Assembly (NCBI GenBank): GCA_016787645.1
Contig: JAEUUF010000026.1
Location: forward strand, 186,001-250,000
Source: Cyclobacteriaceae bacterium
GTDB lineage: Bacteria > Bacteroidota > Bacteroidia > Cytophagales > Cyclobacteriaceae
Direction of reading: 5' to 3'
DNA: 64,000 bases
Both the position numbers and the translations under genes were made by a program. The notes under the pieces were generated by a model. It was not told the DNA's origin. It saw only the letters and a list, made by a program, of their open reading frames with translations, and did not search any database. Every line of letters starts with the position of its first letter. Position 1 is the stretch's first letter. Shown piece after piece: positions 52,675 to 62,971 of this stretch.

Positions 52675-54174
52675 TTAGTTCCATCCGGGGTTCTGGGTAA
52701 TTCGTCCTTGTGAGAGATCGATTTGCGATTGCGGAATAGGCAACAGGTCATACTTGGCCGTGTAGCCCAGTGGACCCAATACCGTCGCCGCCTTGCCTGT
52801 GCGCACCAAATCCCAGTAGCGATGACCTTCCAGGGCCAACTCGTGCCTGCGCTCATTGATAATGATATCATGGAGCAGATTCTGATCCGTTTCGGTTATG
52901 TCGGGCAAAATGGAACCGTTGCCTCCACGTGCACGAAGACGCACCTGGTTGAGATAGATTCTCGCCTGTCCGGAATTACCATTCTTGTTCAAAATCTCGG
53001 CCGCCATCAACAGTACATCGGCATACCGCATTAGCCGGCGATGATGGCCCCATTGAGAAGGTGTATCCCCACCCGACGTCCAGACTTTCTGGTTGTAACA
53101 TTCCACTTCCACAATGACGTTGTTCACTTTAATGGTATCTGGATTGGTGAGGTCACCCAACGTGGGAACGCCAGCCAGTACTTCACCGAGGAAAATGACG
53201 GTGGCCTCTTTCCGTGGATCATTGGCTTCGAACGAATTGATCAGGTCAACCGAAGGGCGGTTAAATCCCCAGCCGCGATTGGGTGAACCGCGAATCCCCT
53301 GGGTGTTGGCGTATTGGGCACCCCCATTGTCATTTCCGTCATTGGGTTTTGCGCCCACTTCGAAAACCGATTCGACGCCGAAATTTCCATTTACCCCATT
53401 GGCATCTTCAAAGTTGGTTTCCAGGCTGTACTTCCCGGAAAGAATGACATCGACCGCCGGCTGCTCAGCATTAATCAAATCTCCCTTGAAAAGGTAAGCC
53501 TTGGCAAGATAGGCCTTGGCTGCACCTTTGGAAGCTCTTCCAATGTCACTCCCTGTGTAGGCGTCACGCTCGGGAAGATTTTGAGCGGCGAAAGTCAGGT
53601 CCGAAATAATCTGAGCATACACTTCGTCACTGGTTGCGCGCGTCATATTCAAGGGAGGATCCGGAACGGTAACCAACGGCACACCACCCCAGGCGCGAAC
53701 CATGTCAAAATAGAACAACGCCCTGAGAAACCTGGCCTCGGCCACATACCGTGTACGCAATGCGTCATCCATGGGAACAGTAGGGATGTAGGTAATGGCA
53801 ATGTTGGCATTTCGGATCCCTTGATAAACTGCGGCCCACCAGCGATCCAGTCCGTCCTGCTGGGTATTGATGGCAAACGCATCGTAGGCACCCACCGTAG
53901 AAACCTGGTCGGCGGGACTGCTTCCCTTGCGGGCATCATCCGACATGATGTCGAGAATCGGATAACCTCCGGAGTGGAAATACCAGTTGCGGAGCGAAGC
54001 ATAAACCGCGTTGGTAGCGGCCAGCGCATCGGCGGCTGAAGTCGGCCACGAAGTCTGTAGCAGCTGCCCCTGAGGTTTGCGATCCAAAAAGTCTTCGCAG
54101 GAAAACGAAATCAGCAGCACCGGAATCAACAACCAGGCTTTCCGGAAGAGGGTAGTAATGTGATGATTCTTCAT
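52675..54174 (-). CDS. SusD/RagB-family starch/glycan-binding lipoprotein
   Basis: The protein has about 499 residues and is anchored by a lipobox signal (LLISFSCEDF). It has the family pattern: N-terminal FLDRKPQGQL, TPR-like helices (KGAAKAYLAKAYLFKGD), RRLMRYADVLLMAAEILN and IINERRHELALEGHRYWDLVR near the C-terminus. It is the lid and ligand-binding partner of the SusC pore. The true start is the ATG 4 bases after susC; an upstream frame to 54270 overlaps susC and is not used. Confidence 0.93.
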   Translation of the reverse strand: MKNHHITTLFRKAWLLIPVLLISFSCEDFLDRKPQGQLLQTSWPTSAADALAATNAVYASLRNWYFHSGGYPILDIMSDDARKGSSPADQVSTVGAYDAFAINTQQDGLDRWWAAVYQGIRNANIAITYIPTVPMDDALRTRYVAEARFLRALFYFDMVRAWGGVPLVTVPDPPLNMTRATSDEVYAQIISDLTFAAQNLPERDAYTGSDIGRASKGAAKAYLAKAYLFKGDLINAEQPAVDVILSGKYSLETNFEDANGVNGNFGVESVFEVGAKPNDGNDNGGAQYANTQGIRGSPNRGWGFNRPSVDLINSFEANDPRKEATVIFLGEVLAGVPTLGDLTNPDTIKVNNVIVEVECYNQKVWTSGGDTPSQWGHHRRLMRYADVLLMAAEILNKNGNSGQARIYLNQVRLRARGGNGSILPDITETDQNLLHDIIINERRHELALEGHRYWDLVRTGKAATVLGPLGYTAKYDLLPIPQSQIDLSQGRITQNPGWN

Positions 54175-54178
54175 ACCG

Positions 54179-57100
54179 TCAGAAAGTAACGTTGAGACCA
54201 AGTGTATAAATCCGTGCCACGGGATAAGCTCCGTTGTCGATGTTGTTGGCCAACACATTGGTGCTTCCAAAATCCGGGGAATAGCCCGTGAAACTGGACA
54301 CGGTAAACAGGTTCGTGCCGCGGAGGTACAACTTTGCCGACTTCACGGACACCTTGTCCAGCCATTTTGCGGGTAGGTTATAACCCAGCGTCAGGCTTCT
54401 CAACCTCAGGTAGTCTCCCGATTGAATGAACCGATCGGATATGGAGTAATTGTAACCACCAAATGATGGCCGAGGCTCTGTATAGGATGTGCCCTCCCCT
54501 GTCCATCGGTTCATCACGTGCTTCTCGAAATTGTATGGATCAGGCCTTACAATTTCTTTTCCGTTCAGGATCTTGTTTCCCGATTGACCCTGGAAATCGG
54601 CGAGCAATTCAAAGCCCTTGTATTCCAGCTGGAAGTTGAATCCATAAAGAAAAGTGGGTATCGGCGAGCCAATGTTAGTCCGGTCAGCCGCGGTGATTTT
54701 GCCATCGTTATTCATATCCACAAAACGAAGGTCACCGACTACCGCTTCGGAACTCGCCGGGTAAGAAGTCAATTCCGCGGCATTCTGGAAGAGGCCATTT
54801 GTTCGATATCCATAAAAGGAGCCAATGGGTAGTCCGACACTGCTCAAGGTAGCGGCCTGTCCATTGGCGAGGAAACCGCCCACGAGGGTAGAGTCAATTC
54901 CCTTCGAACCACCGACGGCCAGTACTTCATTGTGAAGCGTATTTCCCACCAGGCCAATGCGATATTTCAATCCATGAAATTCATCCTGCCAGGCCACGTT
55001 AAATTCAAAACCCCTGTTTAATACGGTACCGGCATTCACGGTGATCAAGGCGCCGTTGCCATTTCCCGTATACCCTTGGGTGCGCAAGGGAACCAGAATA
55101 TCCTGGGTCTCCTTGCTGAAGTAATCAAACTCGGCCGTGAGTCGGTCATTCAGGAAACCAACTTCCAACCCGATATCCGTCTGGTAGGTGGTCTCCCATC
55201 GCAGGTCGGGATTTCCGGCCACATCCCACGTGGCACCGTTCACCAGGTTGTTGCCCACTCCAAACACTGGACTTGTGTTGCCGTTCGATGCAATCAAGGA
55301 GTACTGCTTGAGGTAATCGATCTTCTCATTGCCAATCGCTCCCCAGCTTGCCCTCAACTTCAGGTTGGTGAACAGCTTGACATCCTGCATGAAGTCTTCA
55401 TTGATAATGTTCCATCCAGCTGCGAAGGAGGGGAAATTGGCAAAGCGGTTACTCTTCGAAAACTTCGAGGATCCGTCACGACGGAAAGAAGCCGTGAAGA
55501 GATACCGGTCCTTCAGGTTGTAGTTGACCCGGAAGAGGTAGGATATCATGGAATAATACATTCCCGCATCCACGCCGTTGTTGATACCCGAAAGGTTGTT
55601 GACGTTGGGCGTGGTAGTCAGGTCATAATAATACAGGGGATTGTTCAGGTAGCGCAACTCCGGGTAGTCGCGGATAATGTTGCTGCCTCGAATATTGATA
55701 AACTCGTTGGAGGTGGTCTGCATCGTATAACCGCCCAGCACGGTGAACTTGTGGTCGCCAACCTGTTTGGTATAGGTCAGCGTATTTTCCCACAGCAGGG
55801 TTGATGAGGTCGATGTACCTTTACTTAGACTGCTCAGCAGGTTTTGCTGTTGGTTGGGCGTACCGTCCGGATTATAGACGGTGTAAGCAGGTGTGAAATC
55901 TTCGCTCTTGCTGTTCAACGCATCCACCCCGAGGCTGGTATGGAAAACAAAATCTTTCATGAACGACACATCCACGAACAGGTTCCCGACCAGTCGCATG
56001 CCTGAGTTGTAGTTGTTCGAATACGCGAGTGATGCCAGCGGGTTACCCACATTGGGAACGGCTCCGAATGACCCATCGGAATAGTACGGCACTTTCAGTG
56101 GCTGCGCCCGGTACGCCTGGTAGACCACATCCGGAGCGTTGCGCTGGCTGAAGGGGGCGAACGAAATGTTATTGCCAAACTTGATATGGTCAGTGATGGC
56201 ATATGTGTTGTTGAACTTCAGGGTCACCCGCTCGTAGTTGGAATTGGGAACGATACCCTCCTGGTTGTAGTATCCCACCCCGAAATAGTATTGCGATTTC
56301 TGCGAAGAACCGGTTACAGACACCTGGTAATTCTGCTGCGGTGCGGTTCGGAAGATGAGCGATTGCCAATCGGTATTGGGAAGCGCGTTCAGGTTATTGT
56401 AGGTGCCTGGCATGATTTCATTGGTGATCTGGCCAAACTCCTTGCCGTTCAACAGATCGATCGTCTTACCAACCTCCTGCACACTGTATTCTGCATTGAC
56501 ATTTACCACCGGTACTTCTTGCCCTACCTTACCCAATTTAGTGGTCACAATAATGACCCCGTTGGCACCGCGGGAACCAAAAATGGCGGTGGATGATGCA
56601 TCTTTCAGCACTTCCATGGACTGGATGTCGGCCGAGTTAAGGAAGGAGATGTCGTCGAGAATCACACCATCCACCACGTAGATGGGCGACGTATTGTTAA
56701 ACGTACCTACACCCCTGATCCGGACAACGGGCACTGCACCGGGTGCCCCCGATGAGTTGAACACCTGAACGCCAGATACTCTGCCCTGGAGCGATTGTGC
56801 TGCATTGAAGGAGGGGATTCGGGTGAGATCTGAACCCTTTAGCGATGCAATCGAGCCCGTCAGGTCGCTCTTAGCCTGAGTGCCATAACCTATCACCACA
56901 ACTTCTTCCAGTAGGTCGGTATCCGATTCCATCACCACATCGACGATGGTCCTGTTTCCGACATCAATGGTCTGTGTCGTAAAACCTACAAACGAAAAGA
57001 CGAGGGTATTCTCATTGGGGCCCAATTCAATGACGTACTTTCCATCCAGGTCGGTCGAATTCCCTTTGGAGGTACCCTTTACCGTAATATTTACCCCCGG

Positions 57101-57211
57101 GACAGGTTCGCCATCCTCCTTGGCCGTTACTCTGCCTTCCACCTTGCGGACTTGGGCGGTCGCCATGAAGGAAAACAGCACTAACGAGCTAATTATTAAT
57201 GTTTTAACCAT
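54179..57211 (-). CDS. SusC/RagA-family TonB-dependent glycan importer
   Basis: The protein has 1010 residues and imports glycan fragments through the outer membrane, powered by TonB. A signal peptide (1-20) precedes a carboxypeptidase-regulatory-like domain (VEGRVTAKEDGEPVPGVNI). Next come a SusC-type TonB box region (EVVVIGYGTQAKSDLTGSI), the plug with IVDGVILDD, GVIIVTTK, and a 22-strand barrel ending in a Phe (LGLNVTF). The frame opens at 57226, but MVKTLIISSLVLF at 57211 fits the signal peptide. Confidence 0.94.
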   Translation of the reverse strand: MVKTLIISSLVLFSFMATAQVRKVEGRVTAKEDGEPVPGVNITVKGTSKGNSTDLDGKYVIELGPNENTLVFSFVGFTTQTIDVGNRTIVDVVMESDTDLLEEVVVIGYGTQAKSDLTGSIASLKGSDLTRIPSFNAAQSLQGRVSGVQVFNSSGAPGAVPVVRIRGVGTFNNTSPIYVVDGVILDDISFLNSADIQSMEVLKDASSTAIFGSRGANGVIIVTTKLGKVGQEVPVVNVNAEYSVQEVGKTIDLLNGKEFGQITNEIMPGTYNNLNALPNTDWQSLIFRTAPQQNYQVSVTGSSQKSQYYFGVGYYNQEGIVPNSNYERVTLKFNNTYAITDHIKFGNNISFAPFSQRNAPDVVYQAYRAQPLKVPYYSDGSFGAVPNVGNPLASLAYSNNYNSGMRLVGNLFVDVSFMKDFVFHTSLGVDALNSKSEDFTPAYTVYNPDGTPNQQQNLLSSLSKGTSTSSTLLWENTLTYTKQVGDHKFTVLGGYTMQTTSNEFINIRGSNIIRDYPELRYLNNPLYYYDLTTTPNVNNLSGINNGVDAGMYYSMISYLFRVNYNLKDRYLFTASFRRDGSSKFSKSNRFANFPSFAAGWNIINEDFMQDVKLFTNLKLRASWGAIGNEKIDYLKQYSLIASNGNTSPVFGVGNNLVNGATWDVAGNPDLRWETTYQTDIGLEVGFLNDRLTAEFDYFSKETQDILVPLRTQGYTGNGNGALITVNAGTVLNRGFEFNVAWQDEFHGLKYRIGLVGNTLHNEVLAVGGSKGIDSTLVGGFLANGQAATLSSVGLPIGSFYGYRTNGLFQNAAELTSYPASSEAVVGDLRFVDMNNDGKITAADRTNIGSPIPTFLYGFNFQLEYKGFELLADFQGQSGNKILNGKEIVRPDPYNFEKHVMNRWTGEGTSYTEPRPSFGGYNYSISDRFIQSGDYLRLRSLTLGYNLPAKWLDKVSVKSAKLYLRGTNLFTVSSFTGYSPDFGSTNVLANNIDNGAYPVARIYTLGLNVTF

Positions 57212-57264
57212 AGGCAAGTCAATCATTAAAGTGTGCCACTTGTGCCTTTTGCCAAATGAAGTTA

Positions 57265-57280
57265 TGCCTATGTCAAGGCA
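57265..57280 (-). promoter_or_regulatory. Inverted repeat upstream of susC (operator candidate)
   Basis: TGCCTATGTCAAGGCA has perfect 5-bp arms (TGCCT/AGGCA) around a 6-base centre, 54-69 bases before the susC start. The location suits a regulator site, but the length is short enough to be chance. Confidence 0.3.
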
Positions 57281-57371
57281 CGGCTAATAAATTTTTCCAA
57301 AATCGTGCGAAACAGCGAGGAATTTTGGTTCCACAAGCTAGAGTAATTTAGCGGGAAAAAAACATCGATTT

Positions 57372-57379
57372 CAAACGTA
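57372..57379 (-). promoter_or_regulatory. Candidate -7 element of the susC promoter
   Basis: On the minus strand TACGTTTG matches TAnnTTTG exactly, about 160 bases before the susC ATG; a TTTC 17 bases upstream is a weak -33 counterpart. The 57212-57444 gap (233 bases) holds no gene. Confidence 0.4.
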
Positions 57380-57444
57380 TTCGCGGCATAGTTGCCGAAA
57401 CCGATTGCAGGATTTTGCACTTGAAAACCAAATGAAAGGGGCCC

Positions 57445-59364
57445 CTACTTCGCAAACCGGCCGAAAGACCGTCGGACGAACCCCGAAATCCGGGACCGGA
57501 CACCCCTCAGCCCCTCTGAAGGGCCCAACAATACCACTTCCTCCCAGCGGCCAGTGGTAGGGCGCTTTCCGTGCGCCTCCAGCTCCGCAATCCGCTCTGT
57601 AAGCTTCCTCCTGAAGCTCCAGACTGTATTCATCCGGATTTCCAATGTGGATGCGAGCTCTTCCAGGGTCTTCTTCTTTCCAGCTACACTCAGGTAGGCA
57701 ATATAGAAGGCCTTCTCGATGGGGAACTTGATTCCATGAAAAACGGTGTAGCTGGTAATCGATTCATTGTATCCGCAGCGAGTGCACCGACGGCCAAATT
57801 TCTGGGCACCTTCAAAGTACTTCTCATTACCACAGCGCCGGCATTTATATCCCTGGCTCCATTTCAGGGTTTCCAGGAACCGATGGCAGGCCAAGGTATC
57901 CGGGTATAACGTCCTGAATTCCCCATACTCCATGGCTGTCTCGTGGAGCCGCTCTTCCAACACCTCGATCACTTTGTTTTTTAGCTTCCAGTTGTCAAGG
58001 TCCAGCAACGAGTTAATCTGGTTGATCTCACGGGCCTGCACTACGAGCTTCTGGTTGCTTTCCTCCAGTTCCTTGTTCTTCAGGTCAAGCGCCACTGTTC
58101 GCTCCCTCACCTTCTCCTCCAATTCACGGTTTACCTTGTCCTTCAGCTGCATGTTCATTTCATTCTGCAAAATGATCCGCTTCAGCGCGCGATCGCGATT
58201 GTCCTTGAGTATCCGAATCCGGTCGCCCAGGGCAAAAGTGAGGAATAGCATTTCCACCACGAAGCTCAGGTGCAAACTGTAGTGCGACAGTATAGTTATG
58301 GACAGGACGTTAAAGTAGACAAGGCTACGAAGGAGAAATCCCATCAAGAGAAGTCCATAAGCGATCACAAAGAACCGGGCGGGCCGATACCCTCGCATCC
58401 AGATCTTCAAGCCGGTGTAGAACACCAGGGAAAGCGGGATGATCTCAATAACCCGGAAGGTGAAGTATTCCGGGAAGAAGAAGAACTCCACGAGGAAGAC
58501 CAGCGTTCTTGCCACGATCATTCCTTTCAACCAAGAATCCAGGTTCGGCGCTTTGGCCCGGGTGCTCAGGAATCGCCGGGTGAAGATCAAAGCCCATAGG
58601 ATAACTGAATAGAGTGTAAACCCGACCGCATAGTCATTCCATTCCGGGTGATCGGGCCACAGGTACTGAAAAGCAATGCCATCGAGGCTCATGGCATACA
58701 AGGCCACGCTAAGGATGTAGAAGATGTAATAAAGATTCTTGATTTCCCGGATCGCCAGGTAAACGAGAAAATTGTAAAGGGCAATGATCAGGATCATGCC
58801 ATAGAAAGTCCCGTACAGGAAATACTCGTTGAGTGCGTAACTGATAAACCGACGTTCACTGCGGAAGGCAATCCGGATGTCGGCAAATTCATGCGACTTC
58901 ACCTTGAAGTAGTAGACCAGGATGGTGTCCTTCCGCATGGTGAGTGGCACCTCAAAGTTCTTGTGCTGGAAGTTACGCTGCGTGAACGGGTAATGATCGC
59001 CCATGATCAGGCGGGCATGTCCATTGTTTTCAGAGGGGACAAATGCCTCGATGTGGTCGATGGTCTGATCATAGAACTCCAATAACCAGATGCTTTTGTG
59101 ATCATCCTTGTGATGGATAGGAATCCGGATCCAGTACGACACATCTGGCAGGAAGTCCTTGTTCTGGTAGGTGGGCACTTTTATGAACCGATCGCGGAAG
59201 CTCGCTGAAGAAACAAGTTCAAAATCAACTGTGTTCGTGGTGTCGACATAGTATTCCAACTCCCGCAAATACAGAATCCTCTCCCCGTCTACCGGCACTT
59301 CCAGGGTTTGACCCCTCGCGGAGCAACCCAGGAACATCAACATCACAAAAAGCGAGATTCTCAT
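57445..59364 (-). CDS. 7TM-DISM membrane receptor fused to an IS1595-type zinc ribbon
   Basis: The protein has about 639 residues. A signal peptide is followed by a periplasmic 7TMR-DISM-type sensor domain (about 25-165), seven membrane helices (about 180-385) and a long coiled coil (about 395-500; LKDKVNRELEEKVRERT). A C-terminal zinc ribbon (Cys508, Cys511, Cys527, Cys530: YKCRRCGNEKYF...RRCTRCGYNESIT) and a helix-turn-helix-like stretch (TLEELASTLEIRMNTVWSFRRKL) match the N-terminus of IS1595-family transposases. No catalytic transposase domain remains. Between the second GH144 gene (13-base gap) and susC it is a likely locus regulator. Confidence 0.82.
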   Translation of the reverse strand: MRISLFVMLMFLGCSARGQTLEVPVDGERILYLRELEYYVDTTNTVDFELVSSASFRDRFIKVPTYQNKDFLPDVSYWIRIPIHHKDDHKSIWLLEFYDQTIDHIEAFVPSENNGHARLIMGDHYPFTQRNFQHKNFEVPLTMRKDTILVYYFKVKSHEFADIRIAFRSERRFISYALNEYFLYGTFYGMILIIALYNFLVYLAIREIKNLYYIFYILSVALYAMSLDGIAFQYLWPDHPEWNDYAVGFTLYSVILWALIFTRRFLSTRAKAPNLDSWLKGMIVARTLVFLVEFFFFPEYFTFRVIEIIPLSLVFYTGLKIWMRGYRPARFFVIAYGLLLMGFLLRSLVYFNVLSITILSHYSLHLSFVVEMLFLTFALGDRIRILKDNRDRALKRIILQNEMNMQLKDKVNRELEEKVRERTVALDLKNKELEESNQKLVVQAREINQINSLLDLDNWKLKNKVIEVLEERLHETAMEYGEFRTLYPDTLACHRFLETLKWSQGYKCRRCGNEKYFEGAQKFGRRCTRCGYNESITSYTVFHGIKFPIEKAFYIAYLSVAGKKKTLEELASTLEIRMNTVWSFRRKLTERIAELEAHGKRPTTGRWEEVVLLGPSEGLRGVRSRISGFVRRSFGRFAK

Positions 59365-59377
59365 GGAGCGACCAACA

Positions 59378-60751
59378 TTATTCCTGGAGCCAACCACCTG
59401 TGAATCCGGCCTTGCGCAGACCCTCCACAATGTGTTTGTTCTTCTTCATGAGCTTCCAGACGAACTCACTTCGATAATTTTCCACCTGCAACAGGATCGG
59501 CCCCTGGTCGATGCCGAGGTAATCCTCATCAAACCAACCCTTTCTTCCATCTTGAAACTGAATCGACAGGTTGAATGCGTCTTTGAACCCATACTTGCCA
59601 TACAACCTGTCGCCATACAAGCGTTGCATCTCTTTCAAGGCTGGAATGCAGACTTCGGGCGCGAATGGAACAGATCCGCCTGCCGCCGTCGGAGAAAGTG
59701 TGCCATCATCCTCCACATACCATTGGGCAGCACCCCGTGCATGATACCCGGTGAAGTGCACATTGGGATTGGCGTTTTGATCATTGCCGGGGCCATCGCA
59801 TGCCGTGAGTCCCCAGACATTTTCACCATAACCATTCCATCCCATCGGGTTGTCGATGGCATATTTCCGATTAGCAAGGGTTGCCCGTCTTGAGTTCTCA
59901 AAGTAATCCAACCCTTTGTTTTTCATATAGTTATCCTGAATCCCCCTAAAGTCTATATACATCTGTGAGTATTGGTGTCCGAACAACGGCCCAAAGTTCA
60001 CATGCTCCTGGCCTTGGTATTTGCCCCATTGATACGTTTTTGTCCAGGCGTTCCAACTTTCGGCAGGGATGGTGTGCGTCGGAGAACCCAAGGCAAGGAT
60101 GTAGAGAATCATGGCTTCATTATATCCATCCCAGGATGCTTCCAGGAATCCTCTCTCCGGGTGCCAACCCATGCTCATCGTCTCCCTCCCATCCATCGCC
60201 CAATCCCATTCAACCGCCTGGTATAAAGAATCCGCGGTTGCCCGTATTGTGGCTTCCGTTTCATTGTCGCCGTCGAAGTAGCTTTGGCAAGAGAGGATGC
60301 CCGCCATCAGCAGCCCAGTGTCTATGGTGGACAATTCCACCTTTTGAAACCGAAGCCCCGTTTTCATGTCCAGGAAATGGTAGAAGAAACCCCGGTGACC
60401 GGTTATTCCGGTGTCTGCTTCTCCCTTGGGGGAATGTTGAAAGAACTGAAGGGTTGTCAGCACGCGGGCTGCCGCTTGTTCACGAGGAACATAACCGCGT
60501 TCCACCCCGACGAGGTAAGATGTAAGGCCGAAGCCCGTGGCGGCAATGCTTGAAAAACTCGGAGACGGCCACCGATCCGGAACGAGGCCATTATCGGGAT
60601 TCGCAAGATCCCAGAAATAGAAGAAGGTATCCCTTGAAAGGGAATCAAGAAATGGATCGTCCTTAGTAGCTGCGATCTCACGTGACGGGGCTTTACAGCA
60701 CAGGATGAAACCAATGGCGGCCATCCAAAGCAAGGACCGGGTAACTCTCAT
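59378..60751 (-). CDS. GH144-family glycoside hydrolase lipoprotein, second copy
   Basis: The protein has about 457 residues with a lipobox signal (GFILCCKAP) and a GH144 domain with no extra modules: DTFFYFWDLANPDNGLVPDRW, WDGYNEAMILYILALGSPTHT, VWGLTACDGPGND, FGFKDAFN-like GKYGFKDAFNLS and YLGIDQGPILLQVENY. It lacks the Big_5 domains of the first copy, so it may act in the periplasm on shorter chains or as an exo-acting form. It is the most upstream gene of the minus-strand locus, 13 bases before the receptor gene. Confidence 0.85.
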   Translation of the reverse strand: MRVTRSLLWMAAIGFILCCKAPSREIAATKDDPFLDSLSRDTFFYFWDLANPDNGLVPDRWPSPSFSSIAATGFGLTSYLVGVERGYVPREQAAARVLTTLQFFQHSPKGEADTGITGHRGFFYHFLDMKTGLRFQKVELSTIDTGLLMAGILSCQSYFDGDNETEATIRATADSLYQAVEWDWAMDGRETMSMGWHPERGFLEASWDGYNEAMILYILALGSPTHTIPAESWNAWTKTYQWGKYQGQEHVNFGPLFGHQYSQMYIDFRGIQDNYMKNKGLDYFENSRRATLANRKYAIDNPMGWNGYGENVWGLTACDGPGNDQNANPNVHFTGYHARGAAQWYVEDDGTLSPTAAGGSVPFAPEVCIPALKEMQRLYGDRLYGKYGFKDAFNLSIQFQDGRKGWFDEDYLGIDQGPILLQVENYRSEFVWKLMKKNKHIVEGLRKAGFTGGWLQE

Positions 60752-60823
60752 TTTGCCTTCGATCAGAGTCCTAAAAGTAACCAATTGAGCAAGAAAACGA
60801 AGCAGCCGGCATCAGCAACTTCA

Positions 60824-61930
60824 TCAGGTGGGAAGTGGCTGATGCCGTCGCGCCCGCTCAATAAGAATGAATTCCACGAGATTGTCATTGTCGATCATGC
60901 CGATCACTTTATCCCTCTCCTGGACAAGGGCCATTGACGTTCGGTGGATTTGCATTTTGAGGATGGCTTCATTAACGGGCATTGAAGAAGGCAAGTAGAC
61001 AATATCCGTCTTCATAAAATCCCTGACCAGGGCCTCTTCTCCCCGATCGCCCAATGCCTTGATTACATCCAGCTGCGTAATGATCCCGAGTACCTGCTCA
61101 CCGTCGGTTACGACAAAGTTCTTTTTCTGTGTGTTCAGGATCTCCTTCACCATTTCCGCTACCGTTGTGGTGGGACTTACCACTGGCATTTCATGCATCG
61201 TAAGGTCCTGCACGGTATGTCCCTCCATCAATGCTTCCGATTGTGCGTAATTGGACTCCGCCTGTGCCCCTAGAATGATAAACAGTCCAATGAAGACGAG
61301 GAAAGGATTGACATAGAAGCCGAGGAAGATAAATCCAATGGCGAGAAGCTGACCTAATGAAGCAGCAACGCGCGTTGCCTTTGCGCGATCCATCCAGAAA
61401 TTGAGTATTGCCCTGAATACGCGTCCGCCATCCATGGGAAATGCGGGGATCAGGTTAAACAGCGCAAGCCATATATTCACTGCCGCAAATGCAAAAAGAA
61501 AATTGGAGGGACCAATCTGTGCCATTCCCTCGGGTGAGGGAGGTGCTGAAAAATTCATGAACGGGACCAGCAGCAAGGCGATCAGCAGGTTAACGGCCGG
61601 TCCCGCAAGAGCAACCCACAATTCTTCCAGGGGCTTTTTGGGGAGCGACTCCAGGCTGGCCACCCCGCCGATGGGATACAGTGTAATATCCCTGGTTTTG
61701 ATGCCATAACGGCGGGCAGTTAACGCATGGCCCAGTTCATGAAGGATGACGCACATGAATATGGCCAACACAAAAGCCAGTGTCCATAACAAGGAATCTG
61801 CGGCCATGCCGCTGCGAACATTCTGAAATACGATCCAGGCGATAAGCAGCAGGAACGTCCAATGAACAGACACCCTGATGCCTTTGATTTTCGCTATGTC
61901 GAGGGAACCTTTCAATGAGTTGGTTATCAT
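60824..61930 (-). CDS. M50-family site-2-type membrane protease with CBS domains
   Basis: The protein has about 368 residues and six or so membrane segments. The zinc motif HELGH is at residues 64-68 ([16 protein letters not shown]), and the second Asp motif is [20 protein letters not shown] pair follows the membrane part (about 230-350; [31 protein letters not shown]). This is the SpoIVFB-like branch with CBS domains, which cleaves membrane substrates under nucleotide control. The frame to 62071 includes the upstream gene's start and is not used; the ATG at 61930 fits the family. Confidence 0.88.
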   Translation of the reverse strand: MITNSLKGSLDIAKIKGIRVSVHWTFLLLIAWIVFQNVRSGMAADSLLWTLAFVLAIFMCVILHELGHALTARRYGIKTRDITLYPIGGVASLESLPKKPLEELWVALAGPAVNLLIALLLVPFMNFSAPPSPEGMAQIGPSNFLFAFAAVNIWLALFNLIPAFPMDGGRVFRAILNFWMDRAKATRVAASLGQLLAIGFIFLGFYVNPFLVFIGLFIILGAQAESNYAQSEALMEGHTVQDLTMHEMPVVSPTTTVAEMVKEILNTQKKNFVVTDGEQVLGIITQLDVIKALGDRGEEALVRDFMKTDIVYLPSSMPVNEAILKMQIHRTSMALVQERDKVIGMIDNDNLVEFILIERARRHQPLPT

Positions 61931-62035
61931 TATAAAGATACACCTTGACCTTTCGTCCATAAACTGACATGCGTCACCTTCGGGATGCTGAACTTCTTGA
62001 ACTTTGTGGGTAGACTTACCGCTTAACCGAATCAA

Positions 62036-62860
62036 ATGCATTCCCGGACGGCCTCTCCGCTGAAGTGGCACCTCCTCAGGTTAGTTCTCCTGGTTGCACC
62101 CTTTGCCACTCCGGTCCTTGGCCAGCAAAACCTCTTCAATGTTCCTTCCTCCGACATTACCGTCAAGAACAAGCTCTTCTTTCAACAGCAAATCAATCTG
62201 CTGAATGACGGCACGGCAGCATTGAATTCAACCTTGTGCTATGGTCTAGGCAAAGGATTCGAAGCCGGAGTGAACATACTTGGCGTTTACATCGATCCCC
62301 ACGCTTCTGGCTCGCCTATTCAGACCAATTCAGACGCTGGCCAGCCTCCTTTATACCCCTTTTTTACCGTCAACCTTCAAAAAGGCTTGGTCATCAATCC
62401 AACCTTCAAACTCGGGCTGGGAACTCAAATTGGTTTTTCGCCCGGCATGCATTTCGGCAACTTTACCTATCTGAACCTGGTGACTGCCATTCCCCGGCTA
62501 CAGGCTAAGATTGTGACGGGCATCAATCACGGCTCTGAATCCTTCCTGGGACCGGGTGATCTCAATCCCTACTTTTCCTCCAAATATGACCCCGTGGGTT
62601 TTCAGTTTGGGTTGGAGCAGGAAATCATCCACGGCAAGTTGCTGATTCTCGCCGAGCACATTTCAGGAACGCATACCCTGGGAATCTCCGTACTCGGTCT
62701 CGGCTATCATGTTAGCGATCACTGGGTACTATCGACCGGCTACCAATTCTCAAGTGCAGGTAACCAGACTCCGAACAGCATTGTATTAGAACTGACCTTT
62801 GTACCTTCGGCGGTGATCACCGAACGCATCTATCATGAAGGTCATTCAGAACGCAAATAG
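62036..62860 (+). CDS. Hypothetical outer-membrane beta-barrel protein
   Basis: The protein has 274 residues, a signal peptide (about 1-29, PVLGQQ) and a run of short strands with alternating pattern typical of a small barrel ([71 protein letters not shown]). It resembles barrel-like 'transporter' proteins that precede efflux systems in Bacteroidota, but no family can be given with certainty. It is divergent from the protease gene. Confidence 0.65.
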   Translation: MHSRTASPLKWHLLRLVLLVAPFATPVLGQQNLFNVPSSDITVKNKLFFQQQINLLNDGTAALNSTLCYGLGKGFEAGVNILGVYIDPHASGSPIQTNSDAGQPPLYPFFTVNLQKGLVINPTFKLGLGTQIGFSPGMHFGNFTYLNLVTAIPRLQAKIVTGINHGSESFLGPGDLNPYFSSKYDPVGFQFGLEQEIIHGKLLILAEHISGTHTLGISVLGLGYHVSDHWVLSTGYQFSSAGNQTPNSIVLELTFVPSAVITERIYHEGHSERK

Positions 62861-62934
62861 TGTGCACCGTCAAGGTGACTTCAACCTTTGGTTTGCCCAG
62901 ATCCCTCGATGGAGTCTATATGGAAAAATCAACT

Positions 62935-62942
62935 TACCTTTG
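62935..62942 (+). promoter_or_regulatory. Candidate -7 element of the efflux operon
   Basis: TACCTTTG followed by C matches TAnnTTTG exactly. It lies 30 bases before the GTG at 62972, which is preferred as the start of the small exported protein. No -33 TTTG is evident. Confidence 0.4.
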
Positions 62943-62971
62943 CATGGCCCAATTGGGAATTTCGCATAACC

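Noticed and set aside
57445-59364. IS1595 transposase or insertion sequence
   Set aside because: Only the N-terminal zinc-ribbon and helix part matches; no catalytic domain, no terminal inverted repeats, and it is fused in frame to a receptor.
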